A stretch of 64,000 nucleotides of DNA from Chloroflexus sp. Y-396-1 (GCF_000516515.1 NZ_KI911784.1:3386633-3450632); one strand, 5' to 3'. Numbered from the stretch's first letter, positions 7,318 through 18,070 are shown. Program-made: numbers and translations. Notes: a model not told the origin generated them from the sequence alone.

Positions 7318-10179
7318 ATGACCGTTGATCTTCTGACCTTATCAATTGCGCTTAATCTGGCAAATGTGTTGCAGTGCATGGCACTGGTAGGCCTGGCCGT
7401 AGCGAACCGTGAGCGTGCCGGTTTACGATGGTGGGCGGCGGGAATGGGGGTGCTGGCACTTGGTCTCATCCTAACCTCTGTGCGAGATGTTATGTCGCTA
7501 CCGCTGTGGCTCCATACGATCAGTAATGCCATGGTGGGAAACGGGATACTCATGCTCTATTATGGCTTACGCCGTTTCTTTGGCGACAATGATGATCCAC
7601 GCCGGTTCATTGTGATTGGTTTACTCATATTTATCGCCAACGTTGTGCTGGCTTTTACCGGTGACATTCCGCCGTTGCGGCGTATTCTCTTTTCTGTTGT
7701 AGTGGCAATACTCTCCTTGCTGATTGCAATTCGTTTATACCAAGAGCTACACTCTGATCGACGGACAATCGTGTTGTTTCTTGTGGTTGTATTTATCGCG
7801 AATGGTATCTTCTTTGTGCTCCGTGGGATAACCACGGCAACCGAAGCAAACTGGTTAATCGTATCACCGCCGTGGCAGATGGCAACCTATCTCACTGCTA
7901 TTGCTACAACAACCCTGTGGACGTTCGGTCTTATCTTACTGGTCAATCAGGAATTGATTATCAAACAGCGTGAGACCGCGCAGCAGCTTGAATTAATTTT
8001 TGATGCGCAGCCTGATGCAGTATTGTTGTCTCGCCTGACCGATGGTGTCTTTGTGAAGGTTAATCAGGGCTTCGTTGAAATCAGTGGGTACCGTGCAGAG
8101 GAAGCGCTGGGGAAAGATGGGCTGAAGCTGAACATCTGGCGTTCGCCGGAGGATCGTCAACGTTGGGCTGAGCTGATGCAGCGCGAGGGTTCGTGTTCGG
8201 GCCTTGAGTTTGAGTTTCGGCGGCGTGATGGGACGTTTCGTACCTGTCTCCTTTCCTCGCGAATGGTCATGATTGCCGGTGTACCGCATGCAATCAGTAT
8301 CGTTCACGATATTACTGAACGGAAACAGATCGAGGAAGCATTACGACGCAGTGATGCACGCTATCGACTCATCGCTGAGAATACGTCAGACGTGATCTGG
8401 TTGTTTGACCCAATGCAGGAACGGTTCACGTTTTTTAGTCCGTCGGTACAAAAGTTGACCGGGTACTCCGTAACCGAAGCAATGGCCGTTTCAGTAACCG
8501 ATCTCTTAACCCCTTCCTCGGCGCAGCAAGTGCTGTCGGCGCTGCACTATATGCTCCACGAGTGGCAGGGGGAACTAACCACAGCACCGCCTTGGGTCGC
8601 TGAGATCGAGTTGATCCATCGCGATGGGCACGAGGTGCAGGTAGAGATCGTTACTACGTTTGTACGTGATGAGGATAACCGATTGATGGTCTTAGGTGTG
8701 GCGCGCGATATTACTGCACGTAAACAGGCAGAAATCGAGTTACGCCTGGCCCGTCAGCAGGCCGAAGCCGCCAATCGGGCAAAGAGTGCATTTCTGGCTA
8801 ATGTCAGTCATGAACTACGAACCCCCCTCCATGCAGTGCTTGGCTTTGCTCATTTGTTGAGTAATGATAGTGAGTTAACCGCAACCCAGCGGGAATACCT
8901 CAATATTATTAACCGGAATGGGGAACATCTGCTGCGATTGATCAATGACGTCCTTGATCTGGCGAAGATTGAGGCTGGACGCTATACGTATACTCCTGCT
9001 CCGGTTGATGTTCGTAGATTGTTGGCCGATCTTCAGACGTTATTTTGTCCGCGGATAGAAGCAAAACAGTTGCAGTTCGTCGTGACCTGTACTGAAGAAG
9101 TACCGGCGATCATATTAAGTGATGAAGCCAAAATACGTCAGATTCTGATCAATTTACTGGAAAATGCGATCAAATTTACCGAAGTTGGTGTTGTGAAACT
9201 CCAGGTTGAACGGTCGCAACAGCAAATTCTGTTCATCGTTGAAGACACCGGGGTCGGCATTTCGCCACTTGAACAGCCGTATCTCTTTCGTCCCTTTTTC
9301 CAGGGGCGCCAGGCTGTCAATGATCATTCAACCGGGGGTGCCGGTCTTGGTTTGAGCATCAGCTACGAACTGGCCCGTGTCATCGGTGGAAATCTCTCTG
9401 TATATAGTGCAGGTGAGGGGTGTGGTGCCCGCTTGACATTGACATTGCCGTTACGAACACCGATTACAACACCGCTTTCGTTACCTGCTCAGCACGAAAG
9501 TCGGCGCGTCATCCGGGTACGGGTCGATCAGCCGGTGTATCGCATGTTGGTGGCCGATGACATTCCAGCCAGTGCGTTACTGTTAGTTACTCTCCTTCAC
9601 CGGCTAGGCTTCGTCGTACAATCGGTAGCAGATGAGCAAACATTGCTTACGATGTGGCGTTCCTGGCAACCCCACATGATCTGGCTTGACGTTGATCGGA
9701 CGCGGATTAACGGTCTGGCCGTCGCTCAACAGATTCGCACCGCTTGTCATAACGAACCCGGGCTAATGCGACCGGTGATGATTGCTTTGTCGGCGAATGT
9801 CCTTAGTGATACGCCAACGACCGCAATTGAGTCAGGTTGTGATGAATTTATTGCGAAACCGTTTCGCGAACACGATGTGATTCGGATCATCGAGCAGTAT
9901 CTGCATATTCAGTTTGAGGAAGTAGTGCCTCAGATGACAACATTGCCGAATGGTGTTGGTGATGATTGCGGGTATGATCGGGGGTGGTGTCAGGCTATAC
10001 GACAGGCTGCTGTCGAAGCCCATTTTTCTCGTCTGCAACAGCTCATCACGGACATCGAATCGACCCGACCGGATGATGCGCGTCAGTTGTGGTACTGGCT
10101 TGAAACCTTTAACTACCAGGCCTTGATCGAATGGGTTGATGCGATACTTGCTTCTCAGGCGAGGGATTCTCGTGTATAG
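7318..10179 (+). CDS. Hybrid sensor histidine kinase (membrane domain, two PAS, HisKA, HATPase, receiver)
   Basis: A 953-residue protein. Residues about 5-225 contain about seven hydrophobic segments forming an N-terminal membrane sensor. Two PAS domains follow (about 225-340 and 345-475, each ending in a PAC-like DITERK or DITARK). HisKA follows with phospho-acceptor His498 in NVSHELRTPLH. The HATPase domain has an N box (NLLENAIKF), G1 (DTGVGIS) and G2 (GAGLGLSI). A C-terminal receiver (about 735-875) has Asp791 in WLDVDRT and a Lys in IAKPF. Signals sensed by the membrane and PAS parts would pass to the internal receiver. The next gene, a receiver-GGDEF protein 42 bases downstream, is the likely output partner. 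Confidence 0.92.
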   Translation: MTVDLLTLSIALNLANVLQCMALVGLAVANRERAGLRWWAAGMGVLALGLILTSVRDVMSLPLWLHTISNAMVGNGILMLYYGLRRFFGDNDDPRRFIVIGLLIFIANVVLAFTGDIPPLRRILFSVVVAILSLLIAIRLYQELHSDRRTIVLFLVVVFIANGIFFVLRGITTATEANWLIVSPPWQMATYLTAIATTTLWTFGLILLVNQELIIKQRETAQQLELIFDAQPDAVLLSRLTDGVFVKVNQGFVEISGYRAEEALGKDGLKLNIWRSPEDRQRWAELMQREGSCSGLEFEFRRRDGTFRTCLLSSRMVMIAGVPHAISIVHDITERKQIEEALRRSDARYRLIAENTSDVIWLFDPMQERFTFFSPSVQKLTGYSVTEAMAVSVTDLLTPSSAQQVLSALHYMLHEWQGELTTAPPWVAEIELIHRDGHEVQVEIVTTFVRDEDNRLMVLGVARDITARKQAEIELRLARQQAEAANRAKSAFLANVSHELRTPLHAVLGFAHLLSNDSELTATQREYLNIINRNGEHLLRLINDVLDLAKIEAGRYTYTPAPVDVRRLLADLQTLFCPRIEAKQLQFVVTCTEEVPAIILSDEAKIRQILINLLENAIKFTEVGVVKLQVERSQQQILFIVEDTGVGISPLEQPYLFRPFFQGRQAVNDHSTGGAGLGLSISYELARVIGGNLSVYSAGEGCGARLTLTLPLRTPITTPLSLPAQHESRRVIRVRVDQPVYRMLVADDIPASALLLVTLLHRLGFVVQSVADEQTLLTMWRSWQPHMIWLDVDRTRINGLAVAQQIRTACHNEPGLMRPVMIALSANVLSDTPTTAIESGCDEFIAKPFREHDVIRIIEQYLHIQFEEVVPQMTTLPNGVGDDCGYDRGWCQAIRQAAVEAHFSRLQQLITDIESTRPDDARQLWYWLETFNYQALIEWVDAILASQARDSRV

Positions 10180-10221
10180 TAATAGGCAATTATGCACAGA
10201 AGTTTATACCGTTAGAAACTC

Positions 10222-11160
10222 ATGACCAGCAATCGTGTGCCCACCATCCTGATCGTTGACGATACTCCAGCCAATCTCTTGTTGCTAACGCAGCTCCTGA
10301 ATGCTCAATCGTATGATGTGCGTCCGGTAACCCACGGTGCGATGACGCTGACGGTGGCCCGTACTCTTCACCCCGACCTCATTCTGCTTGACATTCGGAT
10401 GCCGGATATGGATGGTTATACGGTCTGTCAACAACTAAAAGCCGATCCAGAAACGAGTCAGATTCCGGTTATTTTTATCAGTGCATTGGATGATGTGGAA
10501 GATAAAGTACGGGCGTTTGAATGTGGTGGTGTCGACTATATCACCAAACCATTTCAACCCTTAGAGGTGTTAGCTCGGGTCCGAACGCATCTGGCGTTAG
10601 CGCAGGCGCGGGCTGCACTTGAAGAGGCCAATCGCGAGTTACAGCGAGCATTGGCCCGTGAAGCAGAACTGGCGCGGATCGACTGGCTCACCGGGGTTTA
10701 CAATCGTAGTTATTTCTACGAAGTGGCAGTGCGCGAATTCGCAATTGCAACGCGCTATGAGCGACCATTGGCGGTTGGGATGATCGACGTTGATCATTTT
10801 AAGCAGATCAACGATCGCTATGGTCATCTGATCGGAGATCAGGTATTGCGTTCGGTCGCACAGACAATTGCCCATCAGATTCGGACGACAGATTGTATCG
10901 GGCGTTTTGGCGGCGAAGAGTTTATTCTCTTGTTGCCGAATACCGGTGCCACTGCTGGTCTGATCATGGCCGAGCGGTTGCGCACTACTATTGGCGGTTT
11001 GGTCATCCATACCGATAAAGGTGATGTTTCAGTTACGATCAGTATCGGGATCGCAGGACGACAACCGGCAGATACGACGATTGAACGTCTGATCGACCGC
11101 GCCGATCAGGCGTTGTACGTGGCTAAGCAACAGGGGCGCAATTGTGTGGTGGGTGTGTAG
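10222..11160 (+). CDS. Response regulator with GGDEF domain (diguanylate cyclase)
   Basis: A 312-residue PleD-like protein with a single receiver. The receiver (1-125) has an acidic pocket (VDDTP), phospho-acceptor Asp57 in LLDIRMPDMDG and Lys in YITKPF. A coiled-coil-like linker (about 128-155, Glu/Ala/Arg rich) leads to a GGDEF domain with intact GGEEF at 230-234. An RTTD sequence five residues before the signature fits the inhibitory I-site (RxxD), suggesting product inhibition by c-di-GMP. It makes c-di-GMP from two GTP when phosphorylated. Position directly after the hybrid kinase suggests one signalling pathway and probably one transcript. Confidence 0.93.
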   Translation: MTSNRVPTILIVDDTPANLLLLTQLLNAQSYDVRPVTHGAMTLTVARTLHPDLILLDIRMPDMDGYTVCQQLKADPETSQIPVIFISALDDVEDKVRAFECGGVDYITKPFQPLEVLARVRTHLALAQARAALEEANRELQRALAREAELARIDWLTGVYNRSYFYEVAVREFAIATRYERPLAVGMIDVDHFKQINDRYGHLIGDQVLRSVAQTIAHQIRTTDCIGRFGGEEFILLLPNTGATAGLIMAERLRTTIGGLVIHTDKGDVSVTISIGIAGRQPADTTIERLIDRADQALYVAKQQGRNCVVGV

Positions 11161-11229
11161 CACACTTGCCGGTAATGAGGGGAAGTTTCTCCTTTACCCG
11201 TCAACGCGATTGGGTGTTGTATTGTAGAA

Positions 11230-11259
11230 CTGACGCTAACGGCGCGGCTATGGTATACT
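11230..11259 (+). promoter_or_regulatory. Probable promoter for lepA
   Basis: CTGACG, 18-base spacer and TATACT, with the lepA ATG about 50 bases downstream. The -10 is good; the -35 matches the consensus at four of six positions. Confidence 0.5.
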
Positions 11260-11310
11260 GCTAATTAGAGACGATCATATGCTGCGGACCAGTCGCCGAT
11301 TAGAGTACTC

Positions 11311-13134
11311 ATGTCAGATCAACTATACATCCGTAATTTCAGCATCATTGCCCACGTCGATCACGGCAAAACGACGCTGAGTGATCGACTTCTCGAAGTG
11401 ACGCGCACGATTAGCGAGCGTGAACAGCGCGAACAACTCCTCGACTCGCTCGATCTTGAGCGAGAGAAGGGGATTACGATCAAGTTAAAGCCAGTGCGCA
11501 TGGAATACCGCGCAGCCGATGGTCAGGTCTACCAGCTTAATCTGATCGATACGCCCGGGCACGTCGATTTTAGCTATGAAGTGAACCGCTCGCTGGCTGC
11601 CTGTGAAGGCGCCCTGCTCGTTGTCGATGCGTCGCAAGGCATTGAAGCGCAAACGCTTGCCAATACCTATCTGGCCTTGGAAAATGATCTGGTCATTATT
11701 CCGGTGGTGAATAAGATCGACCTCCCCGGTGCTCACCCGGAAGAGGTAGCGCACGAAATCGAGTCGGTCATTGGGATCCCGGCTGAGGAGGCAATTCTGG
11801 CCTCGGCAAAAGAGGGGATTGGGATTACCGAGATTCTGGAGGCAATCGTCCGGCGGATTCCGCCGCCACGGGGACAGCGTCAGCAACCGGCACGGGCCTT
11901 AATTTTCGACTCACACTACGATCCCTACAAAGGGGTGATTGCATACGTGCGGGTAGTAGATGGAGTTTTCAGGGTGCGTGATCGGGTACACTTTATGGGT
12001 ACCGGTGCGCAGGCTGAAACGCTTGAGATTGGTATTTTCCGCCCGGCAATGACCCCACTTAATGAATTGGTTGCCGGCGAAGTGGGCTATATTGCCACCG
12101 GTTTGAAAAGTGTTGCTGATTGTCAGGTTGGCGATACGATCACGCTGGCCGATGCGCCGGCGGCTGAGCCACTACCCGGTTATCGCCCGGCCAAGCCGAT
12201 GGTCTTTGCCGGTTTGTATCCTATTGACTCGAATGCCTACCCTGAATTGCGGGAAGCGTTGGAACGCTTGAAACTCAACGATGCTGCACTCTCGTTTCAA
12301 CCTGAAAGTTCAGCAGCGCTAGGGTTTGGCTTCCGCTGCGGTTTTCTCGGTCTGTTACACATGGAGATTGTGCGCGAACGGCTCGAACGTGAATATAAGC
12401 TCGATTTGCTGATCACTGCACCATCCGTCGAGTATCAGGTGTTACTTTCTGACGGTGAAATTATCACTGTCGCGAACCCTTCGGAAATGCCCGATCGGTC
12501 ACGGATCGAAGCGATTGAAGAGCCGGTCGTTGAGATTAGCGTGATTACGCCGGTGCGCTATATCGGCACAATTATGGAGTTGGTGACGACCCGTCGTGGT
12601 ACGTTCATCAGTATGGATTATCTTGATCCGACGCGAGTACTCTTGAAGTACCGTATGCCACTGGCGGAAATCGTGATTGATTTCTACGATCAATTGAAGA
12701 GCCGGACGCAAGGTTACGCCTCGCTCGATTATCATCTGGCCGGTTATCAGGAAGCTGATCTGGTAAAGCTGGACATTCTGGTTAATGGTCAGCCGGTTGA
12801 TGCGCTATCGCTGATTGTGCATCGTGATTTTGCCTATCAGCGTGGTCGTGATCTGGTTGAACGGCTGCGCCAGTTGATCCCGCGTCAGATGTTCGAGGTA
12901 CCGATCCAGGCCGCCATTGGTTCAAAGGTGATTGCCCGCGAGACGATTCGCGCCTTGCGGAAAGATGTGTTGGCAAAGTGTTACGGCGGTGACGTGACCC
13001 GTAAGCGGAAATTGCTTGAAAAGCAAAAAGAAGGCAAAAAGCGCATGAAGATGGTAGGAAGCGTGGAAATCCCTCAAGAAGCATTTATGGCTATCTTGTC
13101 ACTTCATGAAACGGGCCATGAGCGTGAGCGATAA
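11311..13134 (+). CDS. lepA: Elongation factor 4 (LepA) translational GTPase
   Basis: A 607-residue protein of typical LepA length. The P-loop is in [16 protein letters not shown]; switch and G motifs are DTPGHVD and NKIDLP. The LepA hallmarks [20 protein letters not shown] and [19 protein letters not shown] are present, as is the LepA-specific C-terminal domain with [24 protein letters not shown]. LepA acts on ribosomes, remodelling stalled or mis-translocated complexes. The TypA/BipA alternative is excluded by the C-terminal domain. Downstream, a PrsA-like lipoprotein, mazG and a DUF951 gene follow closely on the same strand. Confidence 0.97.
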   Translation: MSDQLYIRNFSIIAHVDHGKTTLSDRLLEVTRTISEREQREQLLDSLDLEREKGITIKLKPVRMEYRAADGQVYQLNLIDTPGHVDFSYEVNRSLAACEGALLVVDASQGIEAQTLANTYLALENDLVIIPVVNKIDLPGAHPEEVAHEIESVIGIPAEEAILASAKEGIGITEILEAIVRRIPPPRGQRQQPARALIFDSHYDPYKGVIAYVRVVDGVFRVRDRVHFMGTGAQAETLEIGIFRPAMTPLNELVAGEVGYIATGLKSVADCQVGDTITLADAPAAEPLPGYRPAKPMVFAGLYPIDSNAYPELREALERLKLNDAALSFQPESSAALGFGFRCGFLGLLHMEIVRERLEREYKLDLLITAPSVEYQVLLSDGEIITVANPSEMPDRSRIEAIEEPVVEISVITPVRYIGTIMELVTTRRGTFISMDYLDPTRVLLKYRMPLAEIVIDFYDQLKSRTQGYASLDYHLAGYQEADLVKLDILVNGQPVDALSLIVHRDFAYQRGRDLVERLRQLIPRQMFEVPIQAAIGSKVIARETIRALRKDVLAKCYGGDVTRKRKLLEKQKEGKKRMKMVGSVEIPQEAFMAILSLHETGHERER

Positions 13135-13190
13135 GGGGTAGGAGGCAGACGTTTCGTTCACCCTTTCCTGTGTTGAAGGAGAACTCGTCA

Positions 13191-14099
13191 ATGCGTCGTC
13201 TGATCTGGTTGTTTACACTTTTCCTCTTGGTTGGCTGTCAAAGTGCTATCAATGGTCAGCAGTGGGCTAACACCGATTCGCCGGTTGTCTTCCGTCTGGG
13301 TCCACGGCTATTTACTGTCGCCGATGTCAATGCTGAGATACAACGGGCAATTGGCGAAGGTATTGCTAACGCACTTGCTGCGGGTCAGACCAGAGAGCAG
13401 ATTGAGCAAATTGTGGTTGAGAATGATCTGCGTCGTCAGATTTTCGAGCAGATGATTCAAAATGAGCTGCTGTTGCACTATGCACGTCAACACGGGATTG
13501 GGGTTGATCCAGTTGCACTCGATGCAGTAGTCTTTAATCGTCTGGCAGCCGACGCCAGTCCGGCAGAAGTGCAGGATTTGCGCAGTCTGCTGGCTCGTGA
13601 GCAGGTTGTTCTCGAAGTGATTGCCCGTCATACACGGGCTGATATGGCGCACGTCCGTCATATTCTGGTGGCCGACGAAGCAACAGCGCAGGCAGTGCTC
13701 GCCGACTTACAGGCTGGCGCTGATTTTGCAACATTAGCAGCAGAACGTTCTCGTGATACTGCATCAGCCGCGCAAGGTGGTGATTTGGGGTGGATGCCGC
13801 GTGGTGAGTTTGTTGCATCGTTTGAAGAGGCGATCTTTTCGATCCCCCTTAACACCCCTCAGATTGTACAAACTGAATTTGGCTTTCACGTCGTGGAAGT
13901 TTTGGGTCGGGAGAATCAGCGCCCCTTCTCTTCGTTTGAAGAGCTGCGTACACGTCGTAATGCTGGTCAGTTCTATCAAGAGACCTTCGTTCCCTGGTAT
14001 GAAGAACTACGTCGCCGGGCAGAATTGAGTGGCGAGTTGCAAATTGCGGCTGGCTTCGATCCTGATACCTTGCCTATCCCATTTCCTGAGACACCATGA
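13191..14099 (+). CDS. Peptidyl-prolyl isomerase lipoprotein (SurA/PrsA-like, parvulin domain)
   Basis: A 302-residue lipoprotein. A short signal peptide ends in the lipobox LLVGC, with Cys16 as the lipidated residue. A SurA_N-like helical region (about 30-150) includes EQMIQNELLLHYARQHGI. A parvulin domain (about 153-242) carries HILVADEATAQAVL, GGDLGWMPRGE and FGFHVVEVL. It would assist folding of exported proteins on the outer face of the membrane. The start at 13191 follows GAAGGAGA; an upstream in-frame ATG has no such site and would spoil the signal peptide. The stop overlaps the mazG start (ATGA), so the two are co-translated. Confidence 0.9.
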   Translation: MRRLIWLFTLFLLVGCQSAINGQQWANTDSPVVFRLGPRLFTVADVNAEIQRAIGEGIANALAAGQTREQIEQIVVENDLRRQIFEQMIQNELLLHYARQHGIGVDPVALDAVVFNRLAADASPAEVQDLRSLLAREQVVLEVIARHTRADMAHVRHILVADEATAQAVLADLQAGADFATLAAERSRDTASAAQGGDLGWMPRGEFVASFEEAIFSIPLNTPQIVQTEFGFHVVEVLGRENQRPFSSFEELRTRRNAGQFYQETFVPWYEELRRRAELSGELQIAAGFDPDTLPIPFPETP

Positions 14100-15298
14100 A
14101 CTCATCAGTATCGTTCCAAGCTATATTTCAGGTGGTGATCGAGCATGGTTTGATCGATCCGACGGCAGTTCAGGTCTTCGCCATCGAGCAAGTCTTGCAG
14201 ACAGTTCCGGTTGTACCTGCAAACCGTGTCTTACCCTGGGTTGAACAACAAGGTTTGGGCAGCTATCAACCGCCGCGTTTTCCCTTTCCATTAGCTACCC
14301 ACACAACGGCGTTCATCTGGGGATCGGTTGCCGCTTTTAACGGCGCAGCGCTGGCAACGCTATTAGGTGAACGTTATCCGTTGTATCATCCGTTAACGAT
14401 TATCACGCTACCAGCCAATACAATTCATACCTGTCTGCTGAGTGAGCTGGCGGTAGCACCCTTACCAGACGGTGTGATGGTTGGCGTTATTGTGCCGGCG
14501 CTGTCACTGACTGATGATCGGCGTGGGTTTGATCGTCTGCGTTGGGTGATAATCCGTCTGCTTGGCCCTGATGGCTGTCCGTGGGATGTACGTCAGACTC
14601 ATCAAAGTTTGCGTCAACATTTCCTTGAGGAAGTTTACGAGGCGATTGAGGCGCTTGATACCGGTGACATGGCTGCACTCTGTGAAGAGTTGGGGGATGT
14701 TCTCTTACAGGTGCTTGTGCACAGTGAGATGGCGCGTCAGGGAGGGTCTTTTTCGCTCGAAGATGTTGTGCAACGAGCGGCCGATAAGCTGATATTCCGT
14801 CATCCGCATGTCTTTGCTAACACAACGGTTGATCAGCCTGAACAGGTAGCGTCGAACTGGCATCAGCTCAAAGCTCAAGAGCAGGCGGTCAGGGGGAAGG
14901 TGCGGAGCAGCGCTCTTGATGGTGTGCCTATGGCATTGCCGGCACTGGCAATGGCTCAGGCCTTTACCCGCAAGGCAATCAATGCTGGATTTACCTGGCA
15001 AAGTATCGATCAAGTTTGGGCCAAAGTGGAAGAAGAGTTGCAAGAATTGCGGGTGGCGACCGATCCTGCAGCCCAACAAGCCGAGCTAGGTGATCTCCTC
15101 ATTGCGCTGGTAACGCTGGCATACTGGTTACGCATTGATGCTGAAACGGCGCTGCGTGAAGCCAACATGCGCTACAAGCAGCGCTTTCAGTGGGTTGAGC
15201 AGATGGCTGCGCGAAGCGGGCGTGTCTTGAAAGACTGTTCACCGACTGAAATGCTGTCCTGGTGGGTTGAAGCAAAGGTGATGAGAGATGAACAGTAG
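14096..15298 (+). CDS. mazG: MazG-family nucleoside triphosphate pyrophosphohydrolase
   Basis: A 400-residue protein. The N-terminal third (1-140) has no clear motif and may be a shortened tetrapyrrole-methylase-like domain, as in YabN-type fusions, but lacks recognisable SAM loops. Residues about 145-385 carry two MazG modules, with [22 protein letters not shown] and [11 protein letters not shown] in the first and [10 protein letters not shown]...[11 protein letters not shown] in the second. The EExxE...ExxD residues bind Mg2+. It hydrolyses NTPs to NMP and PPi, as a housekeeping or nutrient-stress enzyme. The start overlaps the foldase gene by four bases and the end overlaps the DUF951 gene by 11. 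Confidence 0.9.
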   Translation: MNSSVSFQAIFQVVIEHGLIDPTAVQVFAIEQVLQTVPVVPANRVLPWVEQQGLGSYQPPRFPFPLATHTTAFIWGSVAAFNGAALATLLGERYPLYHPLTIITLPANTIHTCLLSELAVAPLPDGVMVGVIVPALSLTDDRRGFDRLRWVIIRLLGPDGCPWDVRQTHQSLRQHFLEEVYEAIEALDTGDMAALCEELGDVLLQVLVHSEMARQGGSFSLEDVVQRAADKLIFRHPHVFANTTVDQPEQVASNWHQLKAQEQAVRGKVRSSALDGVPMALPALAMAQAFTRKAINAGFTWQSIDQVWAKVEEELQELRVATDPAAQQAELGDLLIALVTLAYWLRIDAETALREANMRYKQRFQWVEQMAARSGRVLKDCSPTEMLSWWVEAKVMRDEQ

Positions 15299-15500
15299 GA
15301 CATCGCCGATCCAGCTTTCACTCGACGATGTGGTGCGATTGCGTAAACCGCACGCTTGTGGTGGTGATACTTGGCGAGTTGTACGCCTTGGCGCTGATAT
15401 TGGATTACGTTGTGAAACATGTGGTCGGCGTGTGCTGTTGCCACGCGCCGAACTAGAGCGAAGAATCAGGAGCTTTGTCACCCCTGACCGCAAATCGTGA
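15288..15500 (+). CDS. DUF951 small zinc-ribbon-like protein
   Basis: A 70-residue protein. It has the DUF951 signature [20 protein letters not shown] followed by [14 protein letters not shown], with cysteines at CGG and CETC that could bind one zinc ion. The family is widespread in Firmicutes and Chloroflexota, often next to translation or chromosome genes; its role is unknown. The start lies inside the end of mazG (11-base overlap), so it is the last gene of the lepA-foldase-mazG run. Confidence 0.88.
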   Translation: MNSRTSPIQLSLDDVVRLRKPHACGGDTWRVVRLGADIGLRCETCGRRVLLPRAELERRIRSFVTPDRKS

Positions 15501-15681
15501 TTGAGTTGGTAGATTGCCACGAGCGGTAACGTAAAGCCCGATTCCAGAGCTATTCTCTTGATAGCGATCATTCTGGCTTCGCGGTGAATACCGGGTCTCT
15601 CTGTAGTCATTCAAAAAACCTTTTGCCATTTATCCACGTGCGATGCTCTCCCAATACCATTGCACAAAGAAACCAGGTTGC

Positions 15682-15710
15682 TTGCCGGTTGGCAGTAGAC
15701 GCGGTATGAT
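15682..15710 (+). promoter_or_regulatory. Promoter for the NfeD-slipin operon
   Basis: TTGCCG, 17-base spacer and TATGAT, ending about 38 bases before the nfeD ATG. Confidence 0.65.
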
Positions 15711-15748
15711 GGCAATATCATGTGTAGATCGTTTTTATATGCCTCATT

Positions 15749-17131
15749 ATGGGACACTATTTTTGGCAAAATGTTTCTAAGATTGCGCAGCAAGGTCTCA
15801 TCGTCTACCCGGTTCGGTTGCTTATTATTGTTCTGATTTGGTTGAGCATTGCTTCTAGTGTAGGATCTCAACCAGTACAACCGTTATATCAGGTTGAATA
15901 TGAGGGCGTACTCACTAGCTATGCGGCTGGCTATATCCGGCGTGCATTGCGGGAAGCGGAAGCAGCGAATGCACAGGCACTGTTGGTAAAACTGACGCCT
16001 CAAGGAACGGTGTTAGCAGAAGCGCGTGCGTTAGCCAGAGAAATTGCCGAGGCGCGTGTACCGGTTATCATCTATATCAGTCCCGCTGGTCACGATGCTG
16101 GCGCAGCCGGTACGTGGTTGTTAGCCGCTGCGCATATTGCTGCTATGGCACCTGATAGTCGGTTCGGCATTGCTGCACCGTTGCTTGCTCCGGTAACCGG
16201 TGTCAGTGAGACAACCCAGGATTTACTGCTGGAAGAGCAGGTGCAGCAGTTTGAGACATGGGGTGCGGCGCGGCAGCGGAATGTAACTTGGGCAGAACAG
16301 GCATTACGTAGTGGGTTTATTACTACTGCTGGTCAGGCAATAGAGACTACCCCACCGATAATTGATATCGTCGCTCGTGATCTCACCGAACTTCTCCAGC
16401 GTTTAGAGGGTCGGGTTGTTACCCTGAGCGATGGTACACAGATCACACTGTCTACCCTCGGTGTGCGTCCACTGATTATAGAAGTGAATCTGGTAGAGGC
16501 AGTATTATTGATCTTGGCTAATCCTACGGTGGTCTTCTTCTTGTTGATTATGGCTGGGTTGGCCTTCTATGCCGAGTTTCTCAGCCCAACCGTCGGTATC
16601 CTGGCCGGATTAGGCGTGCTGTTGTTAGCAGGCGCGATCATTGGTATGATTGCCCTGCCGGTACAATGGCTTAGTGTGTTGGGCATTCTCATCGCCTTTG
16701 GTCTGGTAGCGGCAGATCTCTTTGTGCCATCGCACGGTACGCTGACAGTCATTGGGGTGGGTGTTATGATCGCCAGCTCGCTAACCCTGTTCGATTCAAC
16801 GCAGGCGCCTGGAGTGGCAGTAGCGCTATGGGCGATCATCCTGGTAGCATTATTGATTGCGCTGTTCGCCATCGGTGGGCTCTGGCTGGCATTACGTTCG
16901 CGGAATCGTCCGGTGGTAACCGGACAAGAGGTATTAATCGGTCGGTTGGCCGAGGTGCGCAAGCGTCTCGATCCAGAGGGAATGGTGTTTGTCGAAGGTG
17001 CACTCTGGCGGGCGGTATGCGAAAATGGAGTTGCCGAAGAAGGTGAATATGTGCGGGTGACCGGCATCTATGCCTTGCGGTTAACTGTGAGGCGGATCGA
17101 TCCTCAAGAGTCATCTGTGCAGACATCCTAA
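15749..17131 (+). CDS. Long NfeD membrane protein with degenerate ClpP-like protease domain
   Basis: A 460-residue NfeD1b-type protein. An N-terminal signal/anchor (about 17-42) is followed by a ClpP-class domain (about 48-225), four to five membrane segments (about 250-380) and a C-terminal OB fold (about 390-450; GRLAEVRKRLDPEGMVFVEG). In active relatives the catalytic Ser sits in an ASAGTY-like motif. Here the aligned stretch reads GHDAGAAGTWLLAAAHIAAMAP, with Ala in place of Ser. The region that should hold the catalytic Lys about 41 residues later has no Lys. The protein may therefore be a pseudoprotease or scaffold for its partner slipin, encoded 51 bases downstream. Family and topology are secure; loss of activity is an inference from a remembered alignment. 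Confidence 0.87.
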   Translation: MGHYFWQNVSKIAQQGLIVYPVRLLIIVLIWLSIASSVGSQPVQPLYQVEYEGVLTSYAAGYIRRALREAEAANAQALLVKLTPQGTVLAEARALAREIAEARVPVIIYISPAGHDAGAAGTWLLAAAHIAAMAPDSRFGIAAPLLAPVTGVSETTQDLLLEEQVQQFETWGAARQRNVTWAEQALRSGFITTAGQAIETTPPIIDIVARDLTELLQRLEGRVVTLSDGTQITLSTLGVRPLIIEVNLVEAVLLILANPTVVFFLLIMAGLAFYAEFLSPTVGILAGLGVLLLAGAIIGMIALPVQWLSVLGILIAFGLVAADLFVPSHGTLTVIGVGVMIASSLTLFDSTQAPGVAVALWAIILVALLIALFAIGGLWLALRSRNRPVVTGQEVLIGRLAEVRKRLDPEGMVFVEGALWRAVCENGVAEEGEYVRVTGIYALRLTVRRIDPQESSVQTS

Positions 17132-17182
17132 AGGGTTGTAGGCCACCGGTTTGTTGTCATCTGTTCGGAAAGGAGCAGTCTT

Positions 17183-17986
17183 ATGGGGGCAACGTTCTTT
17201 CTGTTGGCATGTCTGGCGGTTCTCGCTTTCATTGCACTGATGATCTTATTGTCGGCGATCAAGATCGTTCCAGAATACGAGCGTGGGGTGATCTTTCGAT
17301 TGGGGCGGCTGATGGGACCGCGTGGACCCGGTATCTTTTTCGTGATCCCGGTCTTTGAACGGATGGTACGAGTAGATATGCGTGTGATCACAATGGATGT
17401 ACCGGTCCAAGAAGTGATTACGCTTGATAACGTGACCATCAAAGTCAATGCGGTTCTTTATTTCCAGGTGATTAATCCGAACTGGGCAGTGACAAAGGTG
17501 ATGGATTATATCCGGGCGACAATGCAGATCGCCCAGACCACCTTGCGCAGTGTCGTTGGCCAGGTTGAACTGGATGAGTTGCTGGCCCAGCGGGAGAAGA
17601 TCAATCAGAAGTTGCAGCAGATCATCGATGAGCAGACTGAGCCGTGGGGGATTAAAGTCACGATTGTGGAAGTGAAGGATGTTGAGCTGCCACAGAACAT
17701 GCAACGAGCGATGGCTCGCCAGGCTGAAGCTGAGCGCGAAAAGCGGGCGAAGCTGATTCACGCCGATGGCGAATTGCAGGCCTCGCGCACGCTGGCCGAG
17801 GCTGCCCGTGTGTTAGCCAGTGAGCCGGTGACGTTGCAACTACGCTATTTGCAGACCCTGACCGAGATCGCCACCGAGAAGAATAGTACAATCGTTTTCC
17901 CGCTACCAATCGATATGCTCAAGACCTTCTTTTCGGCATCCAATACACCAGATAGCGATGCTCGAAAGATGGTACGGAACGATTAA
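17183..17986 (+). CDS. Slipin / stomatin-like SPFH (band 7) protein
   Basis: A 267-residue slipin. A hydrophobic N-terminal anchor (about 5-27) is followed by the band 7 domain with [33 protein letters not shown] and [26 protein letters not shown], then a charged coiled coil ([19 protein letters not shown]). Slipins form oligomeric membrane-microdomain scaffolds and are nearly always paired with NfeD, as here. The start is preceded by AAAGGAGC. It is probably co-transcribed with the NfeD gene. Ferritin or FtsH-type partners are not adjacent. Confidence 0.94.
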   Translation: MGATFFLLACLAVLAFIALMILLSAIKIVPEYERGVIFRLGRLMGPRGPGIFFVIPVFERMVRVDMRVITMDVPVQEVITLDNVTIKVNAVLYFQVINPNWAVTKVMDYIRATMQIAQTTLRSVVGQVELDELLAQREKINQKLQQIIDEQTEPWGIKVTIVEVKDVELPQNMQRAMARQAEAEREKRAKLIHADGELQASRTLAEAARVLASEPVTLQLRYLQTLTEIATEKNSTIVFPLPIDMLKTFFSASNTPDSDARKMVRND

Positions 17987-18070
17987 GGGTCAATGCGGGC
18001 GATGCGGTCAGCGCCGTGGGGACGACAGCGGGGATCGATGCGGGCAATGCGGGTGGCGCCATGGGAACGA

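Noticed and set aside
13534-13818. Minus-strand frames inside the foldase, lepA, metH, SARP and metzincin genes
   Set aside because: They are antisense shadows of well-supported genes; the sense frames carry conserved motifs throughout.
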